From Styela clava (lineage: Eukaryota > Chordata > Ascidiacea > Stolidobranchia > Styelidae): 64,000 nt of DNA. The notes below the pieces were generated by a model. It was not told the origin of the DNA, made no database searches, and saw nothing but the letters and a program-made list of their open reading frames with translations. Shown here in pieces: positions 1 through 10,967 of this stretch. The translations under genes and the position numbers were made by a program. The stretch lies in assembly GCF_964204865.1 (NCBI RefSeq), contig NC_135258.1, positions 6,191,001 through 6,255,000 on the forward strand, read 5' to 3'. Position 1 is the stretch's first letter; the number at the start of each line of letters is the position of its first letter.

Positions 1-100
1 CTGTTTTATAACGTATGGGAACACTTCATTCCGTCACCATTGTTTGCCGATCTTTTTAGCAAACACGACTAATATGTGACTATTTTACGACTCTTTACAG

Positions 101-1527
101 ATGTGAGTTGGAAGCTGATTATATCAATCAATCTGTTGATGATCTTGGTTTCATTTGCTGCATGTTGTTTGGTAGTGACTGTTTATTTTAAGGTAGTTTT
201 AGGCAAATACATTTATAGGAATATTATGCCGAATGCTTATTTATTTAATTGGGACTCATTGAATTAAACCATTTGAATCCCACATCAACCGGGTTCACAA
301 GAGTCTACAAGCAGCGTGTACTATTGCCCTAGCGATGACTTAATGAAGTCACATGAATAAAACCATATTGATTAGTATATCATTAAGACCTACAGGCAAT
401 AATTTTTTCCGTATTTATCTCTTCTCCCTCATTTAAAAGTTATACATATCTACTATAGTAAAGCCGTTGTAGCACAATTAATATTGAAATGATAAATTGT
501 TTTGTACAGTTTACTTCAATGGAAGAGCATTCAACGTATGATGCCGGTGAGTTAGTATTGGGCTGAGGTGAGCGAATGTACAAATCCTACTCTACCATTT
601 ACTCTTTTTTATATCAACAGAACCAAATGAGGAATTCATCAAGCTCAGCAAGGGTAACGTAATTGTGTGTAAATTTTAACGGTAAATTTTAATGGTTTTG
701 AGAGTCATCTACTCATAATATGAGTTATTATTATAGCTTATCAGTGTTTAATAGGTAGTTGAAAAAATTTGTTTTGACTTTGAGTTGAAAAAAACTTTGA
801 CTCCTACCCCCCCAAAAATTGAGAAAAAATTTTGTGAATTTTGTGAATCAAAACTTTGCGTATACACGCCTTTTGAAGAGCGCGCAGTAAACTTAATTCT
901 TTTGAGGCTTCTAAACATAATTGTCTTATACCATTCATTGTCTTGAATTCCAACTTCTGCAAATTCAGAATTTCGACTCCAACGAATTTGAAAATGCGAT
1001 TTCACGTCAAGTTGAAAAATTCCAAACTCCACGATCCTATAGTCAATATAATACCAATAAACTGATTACAGATTACCTCAGTAAAATACAAAGAAAAATC
1101 AGTGGTGAGCACTTTTAATTGCTGTGTATTGTTTTGTCTTTATTGTTAGTAATTGCACCAAGTAAGTTTAGCCAAAAAATGTGACTTACAGGGATCCCAA
1201 GCAGAGATATAGTTCAATTAGGCTTTTAACATGATCTGACCCCATAAAAACAGAAAACGACAAAATATTTGCTGGACATACTCATAGGACATCGAATAAA
1301 AACTAAGGAAAGTGTTGTATAATTTTCACACAAACTTTGGGAATAAAACTAAGCAAGCCGTAAATCAACAAAAAATGAGTCGGTGAGTGTCAACTTGTCC
1401 ATGTTATAAAACAACAAACAAGGTAATTCCACGTTTAATGCTTTTTAATTTAGAAATGATGAAACAACTTGAACATGAAAGTCTAATGACAGTGGAACTC
1501 CCAAGACATCTTCACATGAAAGAATGA
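101..1527 (+). CDS. 3' end of a single-pass membrane protein gene (TM exon plus micro-exon cytoplasmic tail), partial
   Basis: Five exons can be chained: 101-192, 510-546, 621-653, 1072-1104 and 1454-1527 (TGA 1525-1527). Each has an AG acceptor, and a GT donor where one is needed. Phases agree throughout: the first enters in phase 1, leaves in phase 0, and the rest join in phase 1. The first exon codes for about 20 hydrophobic residues (LIISINLLMILVSFAACCLV), a clear transmembrane helix. Three micro-exons of 37, 33 and 33 nt then give a charged tail with tyrosines in STYDAEP and KDYLSKI, and the last exon ends HLHMKE. The extracellular part lies before the window, so the family is unknown; a type I receptor is an inference from topology. 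The tyrosines could be phosphorylation sites, but neither fits a canonical ITAM or ITIM. The duplicate at 4543-5676 supports these exons as real. Confidence 0.65.
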
Positions 1528-1830
1528 TCGAATTGTTTCTACAAGACAATAGCCAACGTCAAAGTTCATTATATTGCTTTCGATGAGGTGGATTTATGAA
1601 TGAATAAAGTATTTTTTTGATAATAAAGTTGGGAGCAAGACGTTTATCAACTATTACTTTTCATATATTAAAATATTGCTCGGTCATCTTTTGTCCCATT
1701 ACCATTAATGTTTTAATTATATTGATAAAGTAGGCAGGTACGTGTTTTGAAGTAAATACGGACCTAGAGAGCAATGCACACATTTATATATATGCGGGCA
1801 TGAAGCACAATCACTCCGTCCCCATGTAAA
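383..1830 (+). repeat. Segmental duplication, copy A
   Basis: This stretch aligns by eye with 2824-5995. Shared landmarks are the AAGACCTACAGGCAAT start, the micro-exons, the shared intron segment around 780-1040 (matching 5310-5590), the text GCTGGACATACTCA at about 1273 and GGCAGG(T/A)ACGTGTTTT at about 1733. Copy A carries the complete set of tail exons and the stop codon. Confidence 0.6.
1603..1627 (+). terminator. Polyadenylation signals of the membrane-protein gene
   Basis: AATAAA occurs at 1603-1608 and again at 1622-1627, 76 and 95 bases after the stop codon of the five-exon gene. This is a normal 3'-UTR distance for a compact animal gene. Confidence 0.5.
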
Positions 1831-2823
1831 TTCTAAGAGCCATATTAATGACCACACGTTCTTCGAAATAGCGTAAAACTGATTGTATCGATACTGTGAT
1901 TGTAAACGGCAGCCGTTCTACGTCACACATAAACTACTTATTTTACAATTTCAGCATCATTAATGACCATAATAAATAAATCAGCTTTTTCGAACACTTA
2001 CGTGTTATCTCGCCTCGCGAAACACCAAGTAATTAGAAGGTAAAATTGGTAGGTGGAGTCTGACACGAGGCCCGTCCGCCGTTCCGCTTCTTTGTCGTCA
2101 GTTAGAATACAAATCTACGACCCAGAGTCGCCAAAACACGATCTAGATTGCCATGGCGACCAATTTAAATACAATTTCGAAGAAGCTCATGGAACAGCAG
2201 TGTTTCGTGGAATACAGTTTGAGAAACGCTGAAATAGACTAAGGGTCATAATAAATATACTATCGATTTTTCTCTATTGGCACTAGGGTTGCCATATTGG
2301 CTTTTTTACCGCCATTTTTGGACATTTTTAGCTTTTTTAAACACGTTTGGCGTCAGAATTTCCGTTTGGCTTTTTTTTAGGTCTATTCTAGTGTCTATCA
2401 TTATAGTCATAGGTGATACAATATTCAGTGTGCCATAATAGCCTATTGCTTAGCTACTCAACGTTGGATTTCCCCGAGCATCGACTACCTTGTTTATTAC
2501 CTAAACGCTCAACCATAACCAATCAGAAATAAGTCAACAATGACGTAGAAATTGCAGTTTCAGCAGCCGCTCCGACAGATGTTTAAGCAGGGTTGTAAAC
2601 ATTGCCTCGTTTTTATAGTTTTGCGTGTTATTTGCTAGTTTTATGTTCTGTTCCCAAAAAATGGTTGTATAACGTACGGTAATTGTCATTATGCTTTCCG
2701 ATGAGCTTTAAGTTAAGTGGCAATATTCAAAACTTAGTCTCACGAACGATGTGATTTACTACACTTAAATTAGCTATTAGTGAACCACCTGTAGGTACGT
2801 TTTAATATTCTCTACATTTGGCG
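1831..2823. other. Intergenic, no gene recognised
   Basis: There is no convincing exon chain here. At 2281-2300 the sequence CACTAGGGTTGCCATATTGG resembles the terminal repeat (TAGGGTTGCCACTT) of the hAT-like element at 56884-58952, so a related decayed DNA element may lie here. Poly-T-rich text follows it. Confidence 0.3.
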
Positions 2824-2861
2824 GAAGACCTACAGGCAATTATTTTTTTCCGTAGTTTATT

Positions 2862-3430
2862 GGATCTCCGCTCTAAGAGACACTTATTATCAGTCGTTCT
2901 GTCTGTCCGTTTAGACTTTAGATGTAGCGTCTTAACGGCTGGACTAATCCGGATGAAATTTATCACGTGGATTATCCTGTCACTAGATAAGTAATGAGCG
3001 TTTCATAGAAAGTCCGGATTGAGGTTTCGTTCCCATGGTAACAACAAAAAACGCGCTGATCTTTATGAAATTTTTAGTTTTTTTCACAATTTATCATCAT
3101 TTTCTCGCCAACGAAGTCGAAAATCAAAATTTCAAGAACGCTACCTTCCGCATAGCAAAATCCTCTTTCCAATAAGTCGTCTTCGGTCTCGATACTCCTC
3201 AAACTGGAGCAGCCTTAGGGATTTTAGTGAACATCTTTTTTTTTTAATTTTTAACCACTGTATATACGAGTCACGCGAGTATGTCAACGGAACGCGCAGC
3301 GTTCAAAATGAACTGTTACCATTGGTAACAACCCGCTCCATTTCTGAATCGAGCTGCCGTTAAGATCCTCAAGTTTCGATGGATGGTACCCGGTTGCTTG
3401 AGTGCGGGCCTCAACTATCAGCGGAGATCC
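2862..3430. mobile_element. Inverted-repeat-bounded insertion, unclassified
   Basis: GGATCTCCGCT at 2862-2872 is repeated inverted as AGCGGAGATCC at 3420-3430. Flanking text on both sides matches copy A, which lacks this block, so it is an insertion. The ends are short and I see no clean target duplication, so the class is open. The ORF at 3019-3363 inside it has no recognisable domain. Confidence 0.4.
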
Positions 3431-3508
3431 TGGGCGCCTGTCGGCTTGTCTCTTCTCCCTAACTTAAAAGTACATACCTAATACAGTAAAAGCTGTTGTA
3501 GCTCAATC

Positions 3509-4504
3509 CAGTATGTTCCCCAGCTTTTCTCTTTAGGGGGGTGTTTCAAAATTTAGAGGGGGGGGGGGGGTGAATAATTTGCTATTAGAGATAAAACTAT
3601 AGGCTATTTGTATTCTTAAAAAAATGGTATGTATTTAAGAAACGATGTAGCCTACATGGGGGGCCCCAAGTTGATTGACGGCGAGCCAAAATCCAGAGCA
3701 GCAGTTTTTGATACACCTAGCATCGCAGTGTGTTATGTAATAAAATCAATAGTTATAATATTTAACTGATAGAATTCTCGGGGAATAGATAACAAGCACG
3801 GCTTTCAACCGTAAATATATACTACCACGTTTCAACAACTAATTTGCAACTGATAGTGACTAATGAAGTTACTTGCTCATCTGACATTGTATGAATGGCT
3901 ACTTATGGCTTGTTTTGTTACACATTTCCAATTTTTTTGAACATGTTTGTTTGACTTTTGTATGAATTAAATTTTGAAATACGCTCGTCAACTGATCATA
4001 ATGTTGTATTCCTTCAGAACTGAAATATTTTGTAAGGAGACAAATTGCTGAAGTTTGATTCTTTTCAATAAAGAAATAAAAACGCTGTCATTCATCTAAA
4101 AAACGTCTGTTTTCAGTTCCTAGTTTTCGTTTTGTGACATCTTTAAGCCTTCTTAATATATGGCTGACATCTAAAATACTGCAGTGTGTAATCATAATAC
4201 CCATACCTATACATAAGATACCGGAATAATTCAATTGTTACGAAATAAACGTGCTTAAACTGTGGTAATGATGTAACAATAGACGGTATCTAAAACTCAA
4301 AAGGTACCACATGAAGGGTTAAACTATTTCACTCAAGTTCGGCGGGCCATTTTAAATCGTCACGCGGGCCGTAATTGGCCCGCAGACTGCGGTTTAGAAC
4401 CCCTCAGTGTGGAATCGCACCTCAAAATTAGGGGGGGTGTTTGAAATTTTAGGGAGGGTGTTCACCCCCTATAGGGGGGGGGGGGGGGTGTAGGGAAATC
4501 ACTG
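3509..4504. mobile_element. hAT-like non-autonomous DNA transposon (996 bp)
   Basis: Bounded by perfect 8-bp direct repeats GCTCAATC (3501-3508 and 4505-4512), the target-site duplication length of hAT elements. The termini are imperfect inverted repeats: CAGTATGTTCCCC on the left, and CAGTGATTTCCCTAC when the right end is read inverted. Near the right end there are GC-rich words such as CGCGGGCCGTAATTGGCCCGC, and G-runs lie just inside both ends. There is no transposase ORF. It splits duplicated copy B, where copy A has an uninterrupted counterpart. Confidence 0.75.
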
Positions 4505-4542
4505 GCTCAATCAATAATAAAACTATATTTTGTTTTGTATAG

Positions 4543-5676
4543 TTTACTTCAAAGGGAGAGCATTCAACATATGATACCGGTGAGTTTGTAATAGGCTGCA
4601 GTTGGATATCTTAGATATCGTGTTGGGAATAGAGATCGATATATGGTCACTGGTAACTATTGAAAATGACTTAATTAACACTACATAGGTTAGTTTAAGA
4701 AGCGGCTGCGGTTTCCTCTCCTACTCGTTTATCTGGAATATTTAACTGGTTACCTAGTTCCGTACCCAATCAGGACTGGTAATCGGACAAAGGTTCCTTA
4801 TATTACATGTGGTAGAATTAAACTTTTTGTCTCCCAGAAATAGTGTACGAATCCTACTTCACCATATATTATTTTCAAATTTCCAGGACCAAGTGAGAAA
4901 TTCATCACGCCGAACAAGGGTAAAGTAATAGTGGGTAATTCTATAATACACGTTTTATACTAACCAGTAACTAGATTTCAAAATGGACATTTAAACATTA
5001 TATAGTAAGTAAAGAATGTTCGCTTGGCTGAAATTGCAAGTATTTTTAGTATAATATGTTTAACTGACTATTGATCTATTATTTGCAGCCGTATCTTGTT
5101 TTGACTGAAGAAGTTTGTCTATAATCGAATGAAAGCTCACAAATATAATTGATATTTCATGGAAAAAAAATATTTTTTTTTTATTTATTCAATAATTAAG
5201 GAGTGTGATCGACATGCTGATTTTTACGTTTAATGTATAACAGAGAATATTAAAATCCTTGCTACTCTGTCGGGGTTGCAGAAAAAATTCAAAATCAATT
5301 CACGACTTCTAGTTGGAAAATTTTGATTTGACTTTGAATTAAAAAAACCTCGCCTACTCCTCCAAATGCTAAAAAAATTTGTGAACAAAAACTTTGCGTA
5401 TACACGCCATGCAAAAAAACGCGCAGTAAAGCCAAAGCTTCAGGGGTTTCTAATGAAAAGTTTGTTTTTTACCATTTATTGTCGTAATCTCCGACTCCGG
5501 CGAATTCAGAATTTTGACTCCAACGAATTTAGAAATGCGACTTCAGCTTAAGTGGAAACATGCCAAAATCTAACTCCACGATTCTCTCCCAATATACCTA
5601 TTCAAACTTTTTTTGCAATTAACTAAGACTAAATTGATCACAGACTATCTCAGTGAAATATAAAGAAAAATCAGTG
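4543..5676 (+). pseudogene. Decayed copy of the micro-exon tail
   Basis: Exons 4543-4579, 4887-4919 and 5644-5676 match the three micro-exons at 510, 621 and 1072 in length (37, 33, 33 nt), phase and most codons. The third has an in-frame TAA: the second of the codons ATA TAA AGA replaces the CAA of copy A. No counterpart of the transmembrane exon or of the final exon is present. It could be read as a shorter tail ending DYLSEI, but the missing upstream and downstream exons favour a relic. Confidence 0.6.
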
Positions 5677-6235
5677 GTGAGCAGTTTTAATACTTTCATA
5701 TTTTTTGTCTTTATTGTCATCGATTCCCCCAAGTAAGTTCAGTCGGGAAAGGTGACTCAGAGGGATTCAAAGCAGAGGGTAGATTTATGCTATAACTTAG
5801 TTTAGGATAACATATGACTCCATAAAAATATAAAAATCAACAATATATTTGCTGGACATACTCAACAACATCAAATAAAAACTGTAATCGCATTGATAAA
5901 TAGGCAGGAACGTGTTTTATAGAAAATACTGAAAAAACTATAAAGTAATACACAAATATATACGGTATTGAAGCACAATTACTCTGTCGCCATGCCACAC
6001 CTATGTAAACACGCGACGTTCATTGATTTTTTTAAAAACGCCACCCTTTTATTCTGTAATGAATTACCTAAGATTCTCCAACAACTGTTTATATGATACT
6101 TGTAGTGGGACTTCTGTCACAATATGCCCCTTATGCTATCTGATCTACCTCTTCACATCAGCTTTTGTGTTCATACTCAAGATTTTTCTTGCAAAAATTC
6201 TGTTTAAACAATACCACTGGTCCAAGAACTAAATT

Positions 6236-9171
6236 CTAACCTTAGCTCATGGGAATCGACAAGCTTCCACCCTCACGTTCCTACAGTTCTGTGTCGATAT
6301 CTAGAAATATCTTCTATAAACAAAGAAACGTCCACTTTTTTACCCTCTGATCTCATTGTCTTACATCTTAATATTAGATCTCTGGGTAAATACGCTGATC
6401 ATCTAATTCTAATGGAACTGATTTCTCACTTCCGTATCCTGCCACAAATTATCGCTCTGAGCGAAACCAGAATCAAAAGTCAGTCCACTGTTACCAATGT
6501 GGACATTCCTGGCTATGTCTTTATCCATGCCCCCTCCCCAACGCAAGCTGGTGGTGTAGGTATCTATATCAAAAGTAACATAGAATACCAAATTCTTCAA
6601 GATTTTAACTTATCTTTTCAAAATTGTGAGGACATGTGGATTGAACTCAAGTATTCTCAACCAAACTCAAAAGCCAAAAGCTTAGTTATGGGGGTAATTT
6701 ATAAGCATCCGCATCGCAATATTCCATCTTTTACTGAAGCCATGGCTTTTTTATTTGACAAGTTAGCGAGGGCAAAAAAGCAATTTTTAATCCTAGGTGA
6801 TCTTAATATCAACCTCCTAGACACCCACGATACTCCCACTTCCAATTATCTAGATATGCTTTTGTCCCACTTTGTATTTCCAATTATCACTAGACCCACT
6901 CGAGTAACTTCATCCTCCCACACCTTAATAGATCACATTTACACCAACACCATAAAATCTTGTTCATCATCATTTATTATTCTTAGTGATCTTACTGATC
7001 ATTTCCCTATTATGTGTACACTATCTTCATCCAGTCCTAGAGTTAAAACAGAAACACGCATGAAACGTGACATGGCCAATTTTTCTACTGACACATTCAG
7101 ATTAGAAGTCGAGTTGATGTGCAACCGTTATATTGGTGAAATCTTATCTGAACAAAATTTTAATAGCTCATTCGATCTCTTTCTCAACCATTTTAAGTGG
7201 TTAATTAGCAAACATGCACCACTCCGCCCACTTTCACGTAGAGAAAATAAATTGTATTCTAAGCCCCGGATTACCAGGGGAATCTATAAGTGAATCAAAC
7301 AAAAAATAATATGTTCAGGCAAATGTATCTGAAGAGAAATGCATCCCAGCGTCTTCACTACAAAAAGTACAAAAACATTCTAACTCATTTGCAGAGAAAA
7401 TCGAAACAACAGTATTACCATAATATTCTAGTGAACAACAGAGGCGATGTGAAACGCACATGGCAAACCATCGAAGACATCATCAAAATTAAGTCAAGAG
7501 ATAACACCACCATCTCAGAATTATTACTAGAAAATGGTACCACAGTTTCTGATCCAGTTCAAGTGGCCACCGACTTTAATAAACTCTTCTCAATCATAGG
7601 GAACAAACTTGCAGATAAAATCGCACGTTGCTCAAAACCATGTACCGAATTTCTAGGTGTACCTTCGCAGAATTCTTTCTTTCTTGAATTAACAACACCT
7701 TCGGAAGTTTTCTATGTAATCAGGAACCTGAAAAAGGGTTAAAGCTGTTGGGCCCGATGGTATTTCCTCCTATTTCCTAACAATAGTTGCCGATATTATA
7801 TCACCGGTACCAAGTCACTTTTTCAATTTATCGTAGTCTAGGAATATATCCTTCCTCATTGAAAATGGCTAGAGTAATACCAATTTTTAAATGTGGTAAA
7901 AAGAATAACCCTTCGAACTATAGACCAATCTCCATTTTATCCTCAATTAGCATCATAGCGGAAAAGTTAATTTATACTAGAATGATGATTTATTGTACCA
8001 AATTTAATTTGATAAACAAATGCCAATTCGGATTCTAGGCCAACCACTCAACCAGTCATGCCATACTTGATTTGACTTCATTTATCTATGATAAAATAGA
8101 CAAAGGCGACTATGTCTGTTGTGCCTTTTTAGATTTAAAAAAGGCTTTTGACACTGTGGACCACACTATTCTCACCCATAAGTTAAAACATTACGGTTTT
8201 AGAGGTAATGCAGGCAAACTATTATCCAATTACCTGACGGGTCGTTATCAATTTGTTGAAGTAGGCCCACACAGATTTCCAATGTTGCCCATCCACTGCG
8301 GAATTGTTCAGGGTTCCGTAGTTGGCCCATTAGCTTTTCTCCTTTTTATAAACGACTTGTTCAACTGCTCGAAGCTCTTGAGTAAATTGTTTGCAGATGA
8401 TGCTTGCTTGCTCGCCAACGCAAAGGACACTGAAATAAATGAAATATGAACACTGAAATAAATAAAATTTATGAATGGATGTTATGCAACAAACTAACAG
8501 TAAATATAGATTAGTCTAAAATCATGGTATTCAGCCCAAAATCTCGCATCAAATACCCAAAACTTTCAGTTGAAATTAAGAGTAACAAATTAGAAGTGGT
8601 CGATTCTTTTAAATATCTTGGACTCAATATTGACCACCAATTAAAGTGGAACACGCACACCTATGAATTGCATAAGAAACTATACAGGACTGTAAGGATT
8701 CTGTGTAAGCTCAGATATTATGTACAGGATTCTACTCTGAGGACCATCTACTTCGCGCTTTTCCAGTCCCACATTCAGTATGCTATTGCTGCATGGGGTT
8801 CTACATCTCGAAAAAATTTGCGCAACTTAGAAATTCTGCAAAATAGGGCTATTAGAATTCTTTCCCGGGCACCTTTACGTTCTAACTTAAACATTCTATA
8901 CCACAATCATAGAGTGTTAAAATTACTTGATATCCATAAGCTAGAAATTGCTAAGATTATGCATCAAATCCAAAAAAATCAATTACCAGCAGCTTTTGAG
9001 CATTACTTTGTGACACTTAGCTCAGTACATGACCACAACACTCGTTCCTCGACGAAGAGTAATTTATTTGTACCTCGCTTTTCACTTAACAAATCCCAAA
9101 ACTCTTTAAAATACAAAGGCGTTTTAATTTGGAATAACCCACCCAAGACCTACATGACTCATCCTATGTGA
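6236..9171 (+). pseudogene. LINE ORF2: AP-like endonuclease and reverse transcriptase, broken
   Basis: The endonuclease domain (about 6370-7050) shows LHLNIRSLGK, ALSETRI, GGVGIYIK, VMGVIYKHP, FLILGDLNINLLD and DHFPIM, the usual APE-type metal and catalytic motifs. The reverse transcriptase follows with ARVIPIFK, NYRPISIL, FLDLKKAFDTVDH, GIVQGSVVGPLAFLLFIND and the catalytic LFADDACL (about 8387-8412), then KYLGLNID and a thumb region ending near 9171. Breaks include TGA at 7291-7293, a frame change near 7740, TAG at 8036-8038 within FGF-ANHS, and a stop near 8447. It is therefore a dead copy. The motif set fits the CR1/L2/Daphne group; finer placement needs alignment. Confidence 0.8.
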
Positions 9172-10226
9172 CCTTCAAATTTATATATAAAAATCTTCTG
9201 ATCTCTTCTTACCAGGCCCCTTGAACTTGTCAAGTCACACTTTTACCCTACCTTCGTGTTTATCAAGATAATACCTGACTTGATCCACAGCCCTCAAATC
9301 GACATCACCTGGAATTAAAAGCTTGGATTATTTTGTGATACTTTATTATAGTATATCGCACAGTGAATTATTTATTCATCCTTATTTCTGTTTATAGATT
9401 ATATGTTGTACAGTGAAATTAATAAGTCTTGTTCTTTTTATTGAATTTGTGAACTACTTCTTAAAATTGCTCGATTGTTACCTTGTGGTATTTGGTCAAC
9501 ACTCAAATGCACAAGTTCTGTGTTTCAACTTTCATAGTATGATATCCTACTGGTTTTACCTTTCTTTATAATGTGCATCTTTTGTATCATGTAATGTTTT
9601 ACGCTAACAACGTTTCGGTCTAACAACCACTTAGCATACATCAGAATAATGTGTAACTTACCTCTTATTTATTTATTTTTTTCCCATTTCTAACTCTTCT
9701 TCTTGTTATCGTATATATATTATTTACCTCCAACACACAGCCTCTACATAGCCCCACGAGTGTGTATTTAAAACATTGCTTAGCTTGTAAATTAATTAAA
9801 ACTATCCGGTGATGTCCCTCTCAAATGCGATACCGGTACTGCGCCAAGAGGACAAAAGTCTTTAGCGCAGCCACAGAATAACCACGGCAGTCCGGCTCTC
9901 TTGGTTGGTTGTTCAATGATATGCGGTCACCATGGCGACCGCGGCCTGTCGTGTCTGGAGTTGCTTTCTTTCGTTATTATCCGGGTTACCGGGTCGCTTA
10001 ATGGCGTCTCAGGTCCGGCTTTTGTTAGTATTTTATGTTTGACTTCTTTCTCATCATGATTTAATATTAGACTTACTGCCTCAAAGGTGACGTTGCTCGA
10101 TAACCTTCTCTGGTTTATCGCGTCTCCCTTCACACTGAAATTTAATTTTTCATTTTTTTCAATTTTGTACGTCAATGTTTACATTCGGTTTGTGATAAAA
10201 TAAACTACTGACTGACTGACTGACTG
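6236..10226 (+). mobile_element. Non-LTR retrotransposon (CR1/L2-like LINE), 5'-truncated
   Basis: The ORF2 remnant (6236-9171) is followed by about 1 kb of 3'-UTR-like sequence that ends at AATAAACTACTGACTGACTG, with CTGA repeated at about 10206-10226. Short terminal microsatellite repeats are typical of CR1/L2-group LINEs. The 5' boundary is uncertain; no ORF1 was seen. No target duplication was found. It stands directly downstream of the segmental duplication and upstream of the (-) strand kinase gene. Confidence 0.75.
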
Positions 10227-10967
10227 GCAGAGAGAATAAGTTTGGTTGTTATTTATCTCCAGTAGGCGACTTTGAGCTCGTCAATAACAACGCTCTCTCA
10301 TAAAGAATAATTCACCGATTCTTTAAATCGTAGTAAGATGTTAGAAACCCCGAGTATCGTTGTTTGATACCCAGCTTTAGTTTCGAGAAAAACAATTGAT
10401 ATTTTTCTAAATATAAATATCTAAAACCAAATATATGAGAAATAGTTAAAAATTTCGTGGTCATTTATTTAACCTTTCACAGATGATCTGAAAATAAAAA
10501 ATAATATAGTCGTTTACTCTTAAACAAAGAATAATGTTTAACGTCTTCTACGAGTTTTCCATAATTTGTTTACCAAATCAAAGTTAAAAATATAAAATGA
10601 CTTCAAAGTAATTTCACCTATGAAACAATTATTAACGAAATTCCTGTCAAACTATGCTTACTCCAGATGATCAGATAATGAATCTAATTTCACGAAAAAC
10701 AAGCTATAAATATAACTCAGTAGCAGGCATTGTTGCATATTTGCATTGCAATTTTTTAGTTTGGAATGGCTTAGCCAATTGTTTGCACCGTGGATGATGT
10801 GGTGGAGCCCGTGGATGAAACCCCACGTCTGGTTCAAAGTCGTTGAACGCTATTGCAATCACCGTGTTATAATTTAATAAAGATAATTACGACATTTTGG
10901 AATTCGTGTAGGTTAAGTGCTAGTCAGTAGAATTGACCAACAAGCCGAAAGAAATAGGAAGAAAAAA
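10227..10967. other. Intergenic, no gene seen
   Basis: AT-rich sequence between the LINE tail and the last exon of the (-) strand kinase-like gene. It probably includes the 3' UTR of that gene. I see no other structure. Confidence 0.3.

Larger units (their letters stand above)
2824..5995 (+). repeat. Segmental duplication, copy B (with insertions and a deletion)
   Basis: Homologous to 383-1830 but longer, because two elements have inserted (about 2862-3430 and 3509-4504). It is also shortened at its 3' end: text matching 1330-1715 of copy A, which holds the last coding exon and polyA signals, is missing. The join falls at about 5880-5895. Confidence 0.6.

Noticed and set aside
2153-2242. A 29-codon ORF starting ATGGCGACC in a good initiation context
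   Set aside because: Short, no recognisable motif, no splice or repeat support; chance is likely.
9927-10175. Minus-strand ORF of 82 codons
   Set aside because: Lies in the probable 3' UTR of the plus-strand LINE and has no recognisable motif.
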